A stretch of 64,000 nt of DNA from Paludisphaera borealis. Lineage in GTDB: Bacteria > Planctomycetota > Planctomycetia > Isosphaerales > Isosphaeraceae. Positions 1-8,897 of this stretch are shown piece by piece. Numbering within the stretch: the stretch's first letter is position 1; every line of letters begins with the position of its first letter. Location of the stretch: NCBI RefSeq assembly GCF_001956985.1, contig NZ_CP019082.1:3472001-3536000 (forward strand), written 5' to 3'. Made by a program: the position numbers and the translations under genes. The notes beneath the pieces were generated by a model. The model had not been told where the DNA came from and searched no databases. It saw only the letters and a program-made list of their open reading frames with translations.

Positions 1-180
1 GACGATCTTGAAGAGCGGGACGGCGGGAGGCTCCGTCTGCTGGGTGCCGGCGACCGGCGGCGCGTCGGCCGCGACTTGTGACTTGGGCTCGCCGGGCTGG
101 TCCGCCGAGGAAGCCGAAACCGCGAACTGAACCACGAGAGCCGTCGAGAGCAGCGGCAACGCCTTCAGAATCCGATTCAT
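1..180 (-). CDS. N-terminal part of a secreted protein (truncated by window edge)
   Basis: The first 60 codons of a minus-strand gene are visible. ATG lies at 178-180, preceded by a strong AGGAGG ribosome binding site. The translation begins MNRILKALPLLSTALVVQFA and continues with SASSADQPGEP, a clear signal peptide with a probable cleavage site near the SAS/SSA residues. A Pro/Gln/Glu-rich stretch follows. The body of the protein is outside the window, so no function can be given. It is divergent from the sigma factor gene at 379 and the two share about 200 bp of upstream DNA. Confidence 0.7.
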   Translation of the reverse strand, partial: MNRILKALPLLSTALVVQFAVSASSADQPGEPKSQVAADAPPVAGTQQTEPPAVPLFKIV

Positions 181-378
181 CGTGCCTCCTCCTGATTGAT
201 CGACCTGGCTGACGGGCCTCAAGTTGACGAGCGCCGGTGATCCTGTCAAGCCGGACGGGACGCCTCCCGCGCCGACTGCTCCACGGAATTTCCCAAGAAA
301 GGCGGACCATTCCCCGCGCTCGCCTGCATTATCCTCGTGTAAGGGGCGAGGCGTCGCGAAGGCGAGGGGGGCGGGACG

Positions 379-2961
379 ATGGGAAGGGCGAGAGTTCAGC
401 GCGACGTGGTCGTCCAGCAGGTCTGCACGCTGTTCACGCTGGGGACGATCGACGGGATGACCGACGGGCGGCTGCTCGAACGGTTCACGACGTTCGCCGA
501 CGAGTCGGCCGAGGCGGCGTTCTCGGCCCTGGTCGAGCGGCACGGGCCGATGGTCTTGCGCGTCTGCCGGTCGGTCCTGCGCGATCGGCACGACGCCGAG
601 GACGCCTTCCAGGCCACGTTCCTGGTCATGGTCCGCCGCGCGCGGTCGCTCTGGGTGCGCGACTCACTGGGCCCATGGCTCTACCAGGTGGCCCACCGCA
701 CCGCCACGCGGGCCCGGACGGTCGAAACCCAGCGGCGGCGCCGAGAGCGCAAGGCGGCCTTCGGGCTCGTCGCGGAGGTCGAGGAGCGGCCCCCGGACGA
801 TCTCGACGAAGCGTTACATGAAGAGGTCGCCCGACTCCCCGAGCGGTATCGCGCGGCGGTCGTCCTCTGCCTGCTCGAAGGCCTGCCCCACGAGCAGGCG
901 GCGCGTCGGCTGGGATGGCCGGTCGGGACCGTCCAGAGCCGCCTGGCCCGGGGCCGCGAGCGACTCAAGCGGAGCCTGACCCGGCGCGGCCTGGCCCCAT
1001 CGGTCGCCATCGCCGCCGCATCGGCCCTGCCGCCGAAGCTCGCCGAAGCCACGTTGCAATCCGCCCTGCGGTACGCCGCGACCGGCTCGCAAGCCGCCGC
1101 GATCTCGTCGTCGATCCTCGTTCTGACCGAAGGAGTCCTCCGCATGATGACGCTGGCGAAACTCAAGACCGGCCTGCTCGCATTCGCGACCGTCGGCTGC
1201 CTCGGCCTCGCAACCGCCGTCGTCCCCCGTTCGATCGGGGCTCACGGGGAGGAACCGCCGCACTTCCAAAATCCGTCGGCCGTGAGGGAGAAAGCCAAGC
1301 CGCCGGAGCCCGAAGCCTCGGTCAAGGGGATTCCCACCCCGATCGATTCGACCGTCCTGATCCGGCTCGAGCACGAAGCGACGGTGGGCTACGTCCGAGG
1401 CACGATCATCCAGAGCACGCCGACGGAGGCCATTATCTTGACGAGCAGCCATGCTTTCCCCTCGGATGCCAGGCGCAAAGAGATCGAGTCGACATCGATC
1501 AAGGTCACCTATCGCGGGCGAACGAGAGACCTCGTAGGCGCCGGCCCCTCCGCCAGGCTGACAGCGACGGCCTACCCACTCGGGCAATCCGATGCTGAGT
1601 TGATCGACTGCGACACGGCGCGCGGCGTCGCGCTGGTCCGAATCCGTCCCGGAGAGGTGCTTCCCGTTTCGCCGATCGTGCCGCCGAGTTGGGAGCCCAA
1701 GTCCGGCACGAGAATGACCACGATCTGGGGTGATTCGGGAGAGTTTTCCGGAAAGTTCGCGGAGTGCTCCGTCCTCGGCATGACCAAAGGACTGCAGGGC
1801 AATTCCATCTACGAGGCGATCGAGTGCGACCTGGCGCCGATCCAGGGATGCTCTGGAGTCGGTTTGTTTACCAAGGGGCCGGACGGAAAAACGAATCTCC
1901 TGGGGGGCGTCTGCAATTTCGCTGAGCCAGGCAGAAAGCGTGGCCTCTACGCCTCTCCAAAGATGATCTATCCCATCCTCGACAAGAACGGCCTCTCGTC
2001 CTTGTATCAGGCCGAAACCCCGAACGCGAAACCCAGCGGCGAGCAGGCCCCCCTGACCGCGGAGGAGGAACCCAAACCGCCGGCCCCGGACGCCCCCGCC
2101 AGAGTGATTTCGTATCCAACCGAGTCGACCATTCAGATTCAGATCGAGGGTGAAAAGACAATCACGGCCTCGGGAACGGTCATTTCGAGTACTCCCAAAG
2201 AAACGATCATCCTGACGAGCGCTCGGATCTTCCCGCCCGGTGCCGCGAAGATTTCGGTCAACTTTACGGCGGCCATTAGGATGGACATTTCAAACTGGGT
2301 CTCCACCATCCAAACAGTCGGAGAGCTGATCGACAGCGATTTGACGCGCAACGTCGCGTTGGTCCGAATCGTTCCCGGCCGTGTGCTTCCAGCGTCGCCG
2401 ATCGTGCCGAGAAACTGGAAGCCCAAGCCCGGCATGAACGTGGCCACGATGCGGGGCTTCGGGGGAAGTGTGAGCGGAATATTCGTGCAAGGCCCGATTC
2501 TCGGCCTGGTCAAAGGGGAGAGCGACAATGCCGGCTACGAGGCGATCGAATGCAACCTGCTCCCAAAGCAGGCGTCGGTGGGGAGCGGGCTGTTCACGCA
2601 AGAGCCTCTCGACAACACCTACTTCCTGGCCGGCGTCTGCAATTTCACCGACCCGCAGAAGAACACCGGCCTCTACGCCTCACCGGAGATGATCTACCAC
2701 ATCCTCAATAAGAACGGCCTCTCGTCCTTGTACCAGACCGAAGACCCGAACCTGAACTCCGCCCCCGAGCCCGGCTTCCCGCTCCAGCGAATTGGGCCGA
2801 ACGCCGGGGCGCCCACATCGGAGCAGCCCTCCGCGCAGGAGTCGGCCGCTCCGGTCTCGGGGTCTGCCGGCGCGGACCGTGTGCGCAAGGTCGAACAGCG
2901 CGTCGATGCGATCGACGGCAAGCTCGACGAGATTATCCGGCTGCTCAAGAAGCCCCATTGA
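379..2961 (+). CDS. ECF sigma-70 factor fused to two trypsin-like domains
   Basis: This 860-residue protein starts as a planctomycete-type ECF sigma factor. Sigma region 2 lies around residues 48-115 (HGPMVLRVCRSVL, DAEDAFQATFL). Region 4 lies around 147-205 (LPERYRAAVVLCLLEGLPHE, then GWPVGTVQSRLARGRERL). A single membrane segment at about 262-282 follows, then an extracytoplasmic part with two tandem homologous trypsin-like domains (about 325-545 and 578-787). The first keeps a His358/Asp412/Ser492 triad (TSSHAF, DTARGVALVRI, GCSGVGLF). In the second, His is Arg616 and Ser is Val733, so it looks inactive. The C-terminus (about 838-860) is a short charged helix. ECF factors with C-terminal membrane anchors and sensor domains are known in planctomycetes; the tandem protease-fold sensor is read from the sequence. 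Whether the first domain cleaves anything is unknown. The start is supported by a GA/G-rich region just upstream. Confidence 0.85.
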   Translation: MGRARVQRDVVVQQVCTLFTLGTIDGMTDGRLLERFTTFADESAEAAFSALVERHGPMVLRVCRSVLRDRHDAEDAFQATFLVMVRRARSLWVRDSLGPWLYQVAHRTATRARTVETQRRRRERKAAFGLVAEVEERPPDDLDEALHEEVARLPERYRAAVVLCLLEGLPHEQAARRLGWPVGTVQSRLARGRERLKRSLTRRGLAPSVAIAAASALPPKLAEATLQSALRYAATGSQAAAISSSILVLTEGVLRMMTLAKLKTGLLAFATVGCLGLATAVVPRSIGAHGEEPPHFQNPSAVREKAKPPEPEASVKGIPTPIDSTVLIRLEHEATVGYVRGTIIQSTPTEAIILTSSHAFPSDARRKEIESTSIKVTYRGRTRDLVGAGPSARLTATAYPLGQSDAELIDCDTARGVALVRIRPGEVLPVSPIVPPSWEPKSGTRMTTIWGDSGEFSGKFAECSVLGMTKGLQGNSIYEAIECDLAPIQGCSGVGLFTKGPDGKTNLLGGVCNFAEPGRKRGLYASPKMIYPILDKNGLSSLYQAETPNAKPSGEQAPLTAEEEPKPPAPDAPARVISYPTESTIQIQIEGEKTITASGTVISSTPKETIILTSARIFPPGAAKISVNFTAAIRMDISNWVSTIQTVGELIDSDLTRNVALVRIVPGRVLPASPIVPRNWKPKPGMNVATMRGFGGSVSGIFVQGPILGLVKGESDNAGYEAIECNLLPKQASVGSGLFTQEPLDNTYFLAGVCNFTDPQKNTGLYASPEMIYHILNKNGLSSLYQTEDPNLNSAPEPGFPLQRIGPNAGAPTSEQPSAQESAAPVSGSAGADRVRKVEQRVDAIDGKLDEIIRLLKKPH

Positions 2962-3010
2962 GGTCGGAACGCCCGGCGAGGCTTTGCGATCGGCTCCGGT
3001 CGTCTGGAAC

Positions 3011-3086
3011 ATCCACTCGCTGGCGCTTCGAGCTTGTATCAGGGCTTTCGACTCGAAATACAAGCTCGAAGCGCCAGCGAGTGGAT
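3011..3086. repeat. 29-bp perfect inverted repeat (REP-like, family A)
   Basis: Arms at 3011-3039 and 3058-3086 are perfect reverse complements separated by an 18-nt loop. The core arm word is ACAAGCTCGAAGCGCCAGCG. A diverged copy with the same core lies at 35447-35522, so this is a dispersed palindromic family and not only a terminator. It sits between the convergent sigma-factor and pyrophosphatase genes, where it could also stop transcription, although no T-run follows. Confidence 0.8.
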
Positions 3087-3134
3087 TGGCTTTGCGAGCC
3101 TCTTCCGCGACTCAACCGCCGGGGCAGGGGGGCG

Positions 3135-3686
3135 TCAGTGGTGGTCCTGGAAGCCCTTGCGGCGGAGGGCGCTGTAGCGTTGGAGCGAGTCTTCGATGAC
3201 GGGCTTGGCGGCGTCGGACGACTGGATCTCGTCGACCTCGACCGACTTGCCTTCGAGGAACTTGTAGTCCTGGAAGAACCGCCGGAGCATCATCAGCCGG
3301 TGGGGGGGGAGTTCGGCGGCCTCGCGGAAGCTGTTGAACTCGGGGTCGCCGACGGCCACGGCCAGGATCTTGTGGTCCTGCTTGCCGCCGTCGAGCATCG
3401 TCATCAGCCCGATCGCCCGCGCGGTGACCAGCGTCATCGGCGCGACGGCCTCCTGGCAGAGGACCAACACGTCGAGCGGGTCGTCGTCCTCGGCGTAGGT
3501 CTGGGGGATGAACCCGTAATTGGCCGGGTAATAAACGGCCGAATACAAGACGCGGTCGAGCCGCAGCAGGCCCGTTCGCTTGTCCAGCTCGTACTTGACG
3601 CTCGACCCCATCGGGATCTCGATCAGGGCGTTGAATTCCAGCGGCAGGTGCTCGCCGGGGGTCACGTCGTGCCAGGGATGCAGCAT
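3135..3686 (-). CDS. ppa: Inorganic pyrophosphatase, family I
   Basis: Soluble family I pyrophosphatase hydrolyses pyrophosphate to two phosphates in the cytoplasm and pulls biosynthetic reactions forward. The 183-residue product has the family signature [11 protein letters not shown] (the DxDPxD metal-binding motif), plus [17 protein letters not shown] upstream of it and KDHK/DPSHG-type phosphate-site residues further on (KQDHKILAV). The length matches the usual 175-185 residues. The chosen ATG at 3684-3686 gives [12 protein letters not shown], the normal family N-terminus; an in-frame extension upstream looks non-coding. It converges with the sigma factor gene across the 29-bp inverted repeat. 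Confidence 0.93.
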   Translation of the reverse strand: MLHPWHDVTPGEHLPLEFNALIEIPMGSSVKYELDKRTGLLRLDRVLYSAVYYPANYGFIPQTYAEDDDPLDVLVLCQEAVAPMTLVTARAIGLMTMLDGGKQDHKILAVAVGDPEFNSFREAAELPPHRLMMLRRFFQDYKFLEGKSVEVDEIQSSDAAKPVIEDSLQRYSALRRKGFQDHH

Positions 3687-3997
3687 GGGGCGAATCCAGA
3701 CAAAGGAGGGCTGGTGGCTAAGCAAAGAAGCAGCGGTTCGTCCTACGTCGCCGGACTCCGCGCGTGACGGTCGCGACGCTCCATCGGCGTCTCCGAGCAA
3801 GCCAGATTATACCACGGCCGCGACGATCAGGGGGCCTGCGCGGCCGGATTCGGCGGACGGCCTTGTATCCCGGCCGCCGACATGATCCAATCCCACCTGC
3901 ACCCGTCTCGGGGAGCGCCGGGAGAGATCTCGCAAGGCCGTCGCGAACGCCGCGACGGCGTCTTCCCCTCCCCATCTCTCTATGAGAAAGCGCGATC

Positions 3998-4456
3998 ATG
4001 ACGCTGACAAAGTGGATGAAGCACTCTCTGCTCGCCGCGGTCTTCACGGCTCTGGCGACGTCCGCCGGCCTTTCGGGCGCGACCGCCTCGGCCGACGAAG
4101 CGACGCTGTCTCCCGCCCTCAAGGCGGTTCAAGGCGTCTGGGTGTCGGGCGACGACGCCACGGTCGACGCCAAGTGGACCGTCGAGAACGACAAGATCAC
4201 GGCGTCCGTCAACGGCGTGGACTACATCGGCAAGCTCAAGCTCGACAAAGACGCCAAGCCGCACCCGGCCTGGACGATCGAACTCACGGACGGCCCCGGC
4301 GAGGCCAAGGGTAAGGAAGCCAAGGGCGTCTACAAGCTCGACGGCGAGAAGCTCGTCGTCAACATCTCCGTCCCCGGCGGCGACCGCCCCAAGGACTTCG
4401 ACCCCGCCGAAGACGCGGTCTACCTGTTCGAGCTGAAGAAGGAAAAGAAGGGCTGA
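3998..4456 (+). CDS. Secreted TIGR03067-type protein
   Basis: This 152-residue protein has an N-terminal signal peptide (hydrophobic LLAAVFTALATSAGLSG, with ASADE near the cleavage site). A single beta-rich domain follows: LKAVQGVWVSGDD, then GVYKLDGEKLVVNISVPGG and RPKDF. The pattern of a (L/V)QGxW opening followed by GxYxLDGxxL and a PGGxRPxxF block is characteristic of the planctomycete-expanded TIGR03067 family of lipocalin-like proteins. Its molecular function is unknown. The gene stands alone between ppa (divergent) and a minus-strand membrane protein gene (convergent). Confidence 0.8.
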   Translation: MTLTKWMKHSLLAAVFTALATSAGLSGATASADEATLSPALKAVQGVWVSGDDATVDAKWTVENDKITASVNGVDYIGKLKLDKDAKPHPAWTIELTDGPGEAKGKEAKGVYKLDGEKLVVNISVPGGDRPKDFDPAEDAVYLFELKKEKKG

Positions 4457-4498
4457 GGACGGGCGAACTCCCCCGTTCCGATTCGCGAGGGCCGAAGC

Positions 4499-6133
4499 CT
4501 ACCGGCCCTCGCGACGCCGATACACCCGCGCGTCTCCTCGCCGGACGACCAGCTCGTACCACCGCTCGGTGATCGCGTCGAGCCCCGGATCGTCGCGCCA
4601 GGCGATCACCCGGTCGATCGCGTCGCGATACGTCTCCAACACCCGCGCCCACCGCTCCTCGGCCTCGTCCGACCCGCCCCGAAGCGCGATCTGCTCCAGC
4701 TCGAACGAATCGGGCCGGGCCAGCTCGGGCCGAAACTGCACCGGGAAGTAGTAGTACCGCGTCTCGTAATTGCTCCAGAGGACGGCACCCTCGGAAATCC
4801 CCAGCCAACTGTCGGCGTGCAACGCCGCGTTGGGGCGGAACCGGGTCTTCAGGTCCGAAATCAGCGTCGCCACCCGCTGGCCGCGTCCGACCGACGGACC
4901 GATCGCGACCATCTGCGCCACCTTCCGCTGCGAGTCGAGCGCATAGTCCCAGACGACGACCGTCTGAAGGACCAGAGCGACGACGATCGCCCCGGCCGCC
5001 GCGCGCTGGGTCCACGACTTCGCCGCACGGTCGAATGTCGGAACCAGGGCGACCAGACCGAGCAACGCCAGACGCTGGGGGAGATAGTCGCCGTGCCCCG
5101 GCCCGAGCGAGTCGGGACCGAACACCCCGCCGAGAACCAGGATCGCCGCTAGCGCCTGCCAGGCCCGGCGCTCGCAGGTCCCCCGCCAGGCCGTCGCCAG
5201 GCCGAGCAGACCGGCCAGGCCCAGCCAGACGGCCGGCGAAAACACCGCGTACAGCGGCCCGACTCGGTCCGTGAACGGCAAGCCGTCCTTGATCGCCACC
5301 GAGATCGGGTCGACCCAGCCCAGCCGCCGCACCCAGCCCGAGATCGACAAGAACTCGCCCGGCGCGGGGAACTTCGGGTGCATCGGCCCGCCCTGCCGCG
5401 AGAGCTTCAGGTACACCACCCCGAGCCCCCCCAGCGGTGCCAGGCTCAGTCCGGTCCGCCACAGCCGCGCCCACCGCGAGCCCCCAGGCAGGACGATCGC
5501 CAGGAACATCATCGCGCAGACGGTGAGGCCGAGACTCACCAGGTGGCCGAAGTATCCCAGGACCAGCAGGGCCGAAACCCCCGTCATCCGGCCCGCGCGG
5601 AGGTCGTCGCGGCTCTTCCACCAGACGCCCAGCGTGATCGGGAACAAGCACGCGCCGAACTGAAAACTCGTGAACCCCATCAGCCACGAGAAGCTGAGCG
5701 CCAGCAGGGCCGAAAACGCGCAAGCCGCGAACGAACCGCGCCCGCCGACGACCCGCGCGCGGAGCCAGACCGTCGCGACCGCGAAGCCCAGAAGCGATGC
5801 GCTCATCACGATCCGGTCAGCCGCCCACGGCGAGACCACCCGGAGCAACCCGATCAGCGCCAGGTGCCCCGCCCAGTTCGGCAGCGGCCTCCAGTGGACT
5901 TCGTAATAGGGGCTGAAGGCCGAGTCGCCGGCCGTCGACGCGGCGATGATCCAGGCGTTGTAGAGATGCGTCAGGCCGTCCTGCGTCACGAACCACGGCA
6001 CGATCCAGATGGCCGCCAGCACCGGCGTGAGGAGCATCGCCGTGACGAGAATCTCGCGCAGCGGCCGACAGGGCTCGGAGGTGTCCGAACGGGATTCCTG
6101 GCCTTCGTCGTTCCGGTCGCTTCCGTGCGTCAC
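4499..6133 (-). CDS. Polytopic membrane protein, possibly GT-C-like
   Basis: The roughly 544-residue product has about ten hydrophobic segments (for example LVTAMLLTPVLAAIWIVPWF near the N-terminus). A conserved-looking loop, YEVHWRPLPNWAGHLAL, follows the first of them, and a soluble C-terminal tail of about 170 residues ends ELVVRRGDARVYRRREGR. The layout of first TM segment, large polar loop and many TM helices resembles GT-C glycosyltransferases or O-antigen/lipid-sugar membrane enzymes, but I see no diagnostic catalytic motif, so this is only a suggestion. I chose GTG at 6131-6133 because GGAG lies just upstream. A longer frame reaches a TTG at 6208 without a ribosome binding site. Confidence 0.6.
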   Translation of the reverse strand: MTHGSDRNDEGQESRSDTSEPCRPLREILVTAMLLTPVLAAIWIVPWFVTQDGLTHLYNAWIIAASTAGDSAFSPYYEVHWRPLPNWAGHLALIGLLRVVSPWAADRIVMSASLLGFAVATVWLRARVVGGRGSFAACAFSALLALSFSWLMGFTSFQFGACLFPITLGVWWKSRDDLRAGRMTGVSALLVLGYFGHLVSLGLTVCAMMFLAIVLPGGSRWARLWRTGLSLAPLGGLGVVYLKLSRQGGPMHPKFPAPGEFLSISGWVRRLGWVDPISVAIKDGLPFTDRVGPLYAVFSPAVWLGLAGLLGLATAWRGTCERRAWQALAAILVLGGVFGPDSLGPGHGDYLPQRLALLGLVALVPTFDRAAKSWTQRAAAGAIVVALVLQTVVVWDYALDSQRKVAQMVAIGPSVGRGQRVATLISDLKTRFRPNAALHADSWLGISEGAVLWSNYETRYYYFPVQFRPELARPDSFELEQIALRGGSDEAEERWARVLETYRDAIDRVIAWRDDPGLDAITERWYELVVRRGDARVYRRREGR

Positions 6134-6718
6134 GAGCGTTCGGTCTCCTACTTCGTCCCGGAGTCGGGACGTCGCAGGATCATAGTCGAAAGGCGGAGGG
6201 ATGAACAAGCGCTCGGGGGGCGAAGGAGCACCGCCGAGGAGGGCGTCGGCCCGGGCCTCCCGGCATCGTCGAGCTCACGGCGTCGCCGTCGTGAGAATCG
6301 CCGAAATCGAGAGACCCGGATACGGGCGCCTTTGAAAACCGGACTGACGATCGATAGTGTTTCCCCGGCTGCGTCCTGCCGCCAGCGGTAAGTTGAAGCT
6401 CGAGGTGTAATCGCAGCCGCTGCGGTGCGGCAAGGTCCTAAAAATCATGATCAGCCCGCTCCCGACACGAATGCCGGGAAACCGACGGCCGGCCCTCCCC
6501 GAAGGGTAAGCCGGCTGTTAGCTGAACTATAACGCATGGATCGCCGGGCGTCGGAAAATCCGAGGAGCCCCAGGCCCCCCGGCCGTCCTAAGCGTCCGCC
6601 GCCCGGTTTCCATGACGTGATCGGCACTCGCCTGGACCGATTGCCACGTCCTGTTATCCTCCTGCGCGCTTCCGTTCGATTTCCAACCACTTCGAAATCG
6701 CGACAGGGGAGGAATGAA
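6134..6718. other. Divergent intergenic region, no gene seen
   Basis: About 585 bp separate the minus-strand membrane protein gene from the first TPR gene. No convincing open frame with a ribosome binding site is visible. A GCCGGC...GCCGGC hairpin lies around 6487-6514, shortly before AT-richer sequence (TTAGCTGAACTATAACGCATGG) that may contain promoter elements for the TPR gene. The region otherwise looks unremarkable. Confidence 0.4.
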
Positions 6719-8731
6719 ATGACGACGCGACGACTCGCCCCACTCCACTTCGCCCGACCGAGGGTGCTCCTACTCGCCGCACTGGCGCTGCTCGGCGCGC
6801 CCCGGGAGATGTTCGCCCAGCAAGTCGAAGGGACGTCCCTGGTGGGAAAGAAGGTCATCACCAGGAAGGGCACCGTCCTGAAGGTCGATGACAAGGTCGT
6901 GTACGACGAGGGGCGGGGCGAGCGATTGAAGCTGGGGCTCGACCAGAGGAAGCCCCATACTTACAAGGTGAGAAAGGCGCGCGAGGGCGAGGTCTGGCTT
7001 TCTACGGGCGACGTGACCGCCCAAGGCTGGACGCCGATCTCCAACATCATTCTCCTCGACGAGGCCATCGCGTATATCGATGAAGCGACCCGCGAAAAGC
7101 CCGAAAGCCCTGAGGCTTGTTTCGATCGAGCTCTCATCTGGCAAGCGCTGGGCAAGACCGACAAGGCGCTCGATCAATGCAATGCGGCGATTCGACTCAT
7201 CCCACGCGACGATCGCAAGTTCGCTTACCTCTTTCGCGGCCTACTCCGGGCAGAGGAAGGGCGCTATGAGGACGCCGTCGAGGACTGCACCGAGGCCATC
7301 CAGCTCGATCCTCGATACGTCGAGGCGTACGTGAATCGCGGTGCCATCCGGATTCGCTCGGGCAGCTACGATAACGCCCTCGAAGACTTCAACAAGGCGA
7401 TAGAGATCGACCCGAGATCCGCCCGCGCCTACTACAATCGAGGCGTCGTCTGGACGAAGCGGAAGGAGTACGACCTAGCGTTCGCGGACTACGATCAAGC
7501 CGTGCAACTCGACCCCGCCTATGCGCTCGCCCGTTGCGGTCGGGGAGGCGCCTGGGCGAGAAGGGGGGAATACGACCGCGCCCTCCCGGATCTGGACGAG
7601 GCGATCCGGCTCGATCCCGATCTCGCGAATGCCTATAAGTACCGCGGTGTGATCTGGTACGACAAACAGAAATTCAGCAAGGCGGCAGACGACTTCGGAA
7701 AGGCCATCGAGCTTGATCCGAGTCGGGCCGACTTCTTCACCTGGCGCTCCTCCGCGTGGTTTGGAATGAATGAGTATGGGAAGGCTGTCGAGGACGGTAC
7801 CCGAGCGATCCAGATCAACCCGAACGACGCCAGCATGTATTACGGCCGAGCGACGATCTGGAACCTCCTCGGAGAACACGGCAAAGCGATCGCCGACCTG
7901 ACTCGGGCAATCGAGATCAATCCCGACCTCAAGAGCTCTCGCCTCTGCCGCGGGATCACCCGGATCGCCATGGATGACCTCGCGGCGGCCGCAGGCGATT
8001 TCGGCCACGTGATCGGAGACGATCCGGGCAGTCCCTCGGCGTTCTACTACCGCGCGGTCGCCGCATTCGAGCAGGGGTACTTCGACCTGGCGATCGAGGA
8101 CGTGGACAAGGCGATGGCCTTCGGACGGTCGCACGCCGCAACCTACCGCCTCCGAGGCGATGCGTGGTACGCCAAGTGGGATTACGAGAAGGCGATCGCG
8201 AATCTCGACTACGCCGCCGGCCAGGACCCTCTCGACCACGAGGCGCTCGACGGCCTCGCCTGGATCCTGGCCACGGCGACGGATGAGCGAGTCCGAGACG
8301 GCGGACGGGCCGTGGAATCGGCGACGCGCGCCTGCCAGCTCACCGATTGGAAGACCCCCGAACACCTGGCCACACTGGCCGCCTCGTTCGCCGAAGTCCG
8401 CGACTTCGAGAACGCCGTGAAACGCCAGCAAGCGGCGATCGACTTGACCGAGGATCCACCAACCCAAGAACTACGCCGCGAGCGACTGGCCCTCTACGCC
8501 GCCAAACAGCCGTTCCACGTGGACCCCGGCCCCCGCGGCGCCCGCGACGTGATGAGCCCGGGCGAACGCCGAGCCTCGCTCACCGCCTTCGTGAACAGAG
8601 CCATCCTGAGCGAACACGATCGAGCGAGGCGCGAGGCAGCCTCGAGCGAGATCATCCGCCGGGCTGATCGCGAAAACACCGCGACCAAAGCCCCGTGGGT
8701 CGATCGCGCAGCAGCCCTGTTCAAGCCTTGA
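6719..8731 (+). CDS. Secreted TPR-repeat protein (paralogue 1)
   Basis: This 670-residue protein starts at ATG 6719, chosen because ACAGGGGAGGAATGAA gives a strong ribosome binding site and the N-terminus MTTRRLAPLHF leads into a hydrophobic signal sequence ending near MFAQQ. Residues about 25-110 form a small beta domain (LVGKKVITRKGTVL, then VWLSTGDVTAQGWTPISNII), possibly SH3-like. About eleven TPR units of 34 residues follow, recognisable by A..DYNKAIEIDP-type motifs (EDFNKAIEIDPRSARAYYNR). A C-terminal capping region contains LAWILATATDERVRDGGRAVE. Such proteins act as protein-interaction scaffolds; the partner is unknown. The next gene (8898) is a full-length paralogue with the same three-part architecture. 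Confidence 0.8.
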   Translation: MTTRRLAPLHFARPRVLLLAALALLGAPREMFAQQVEGTSLVGKKVITRKGTVLKVDDKVVYDEGRGERLKLGLDQRKPHTYKVRKAREGEVWLSTGDVTAQGWTPISNIILLDEAIAYIDEATREKPESPEACFDRALIWQALGKTDKALDQCNAAIRLIPRDDRKFAYLFRGLLRAEEGRYEDAVEDCTEAIQLDPRYVEAYVNRGAIRIRSGSYDNALEDFNKAIEIDPRSARAYYNRGVVWTKRKEYDLAFADYDQAVQLDPAYALARCGRGGAWARRGEYDRALPDLDEAIRLDPDLANAYKYRGVIWYDKQKFSKAADDFGKAIELDPSRADFFTWRSSAWFGMNEYGKAVEDGTRAIQINPNDASMYYGRATIWNLLGEHGKAIADLTRAIEINPDLKSSRLCRGITRIAMDDLAAAAGDFGHVIGDDPGSPSAFYYRAVAAFEQGYFDLAIEDVDKAMAFGRSHAATYRLRGDAWYAKWDYEKAIANLDYAAGQDPLDHEALDGLAWILATATDERVRDGGRAVESATRACQLTDWKTPEHLATLAASFAEVRDFENAVKRQQAAIDLTEDPPTQELRRERLALYAAKQPFHVDPGPRGARDVMSPGERRASLTAFVNRAILSEHDRARREAASSEIIRRADRENTATKAPWVDRAAALFKP

Positions 8732-8897
8732 GCCGGACGTCGCCGCCTCGCAGAGGCCATCGGTATTTCAAGAATCTTTCGATCCGACTTTGGCGATCGC
8801 CCGCTCAGGCTGATACGATCATGCGTGGAGCACTGGCGCGCGGGGTGAGGGCCGCCAGGCATGTCGTCGGCAAAACCCGGATCGATGGAGAATCCCG

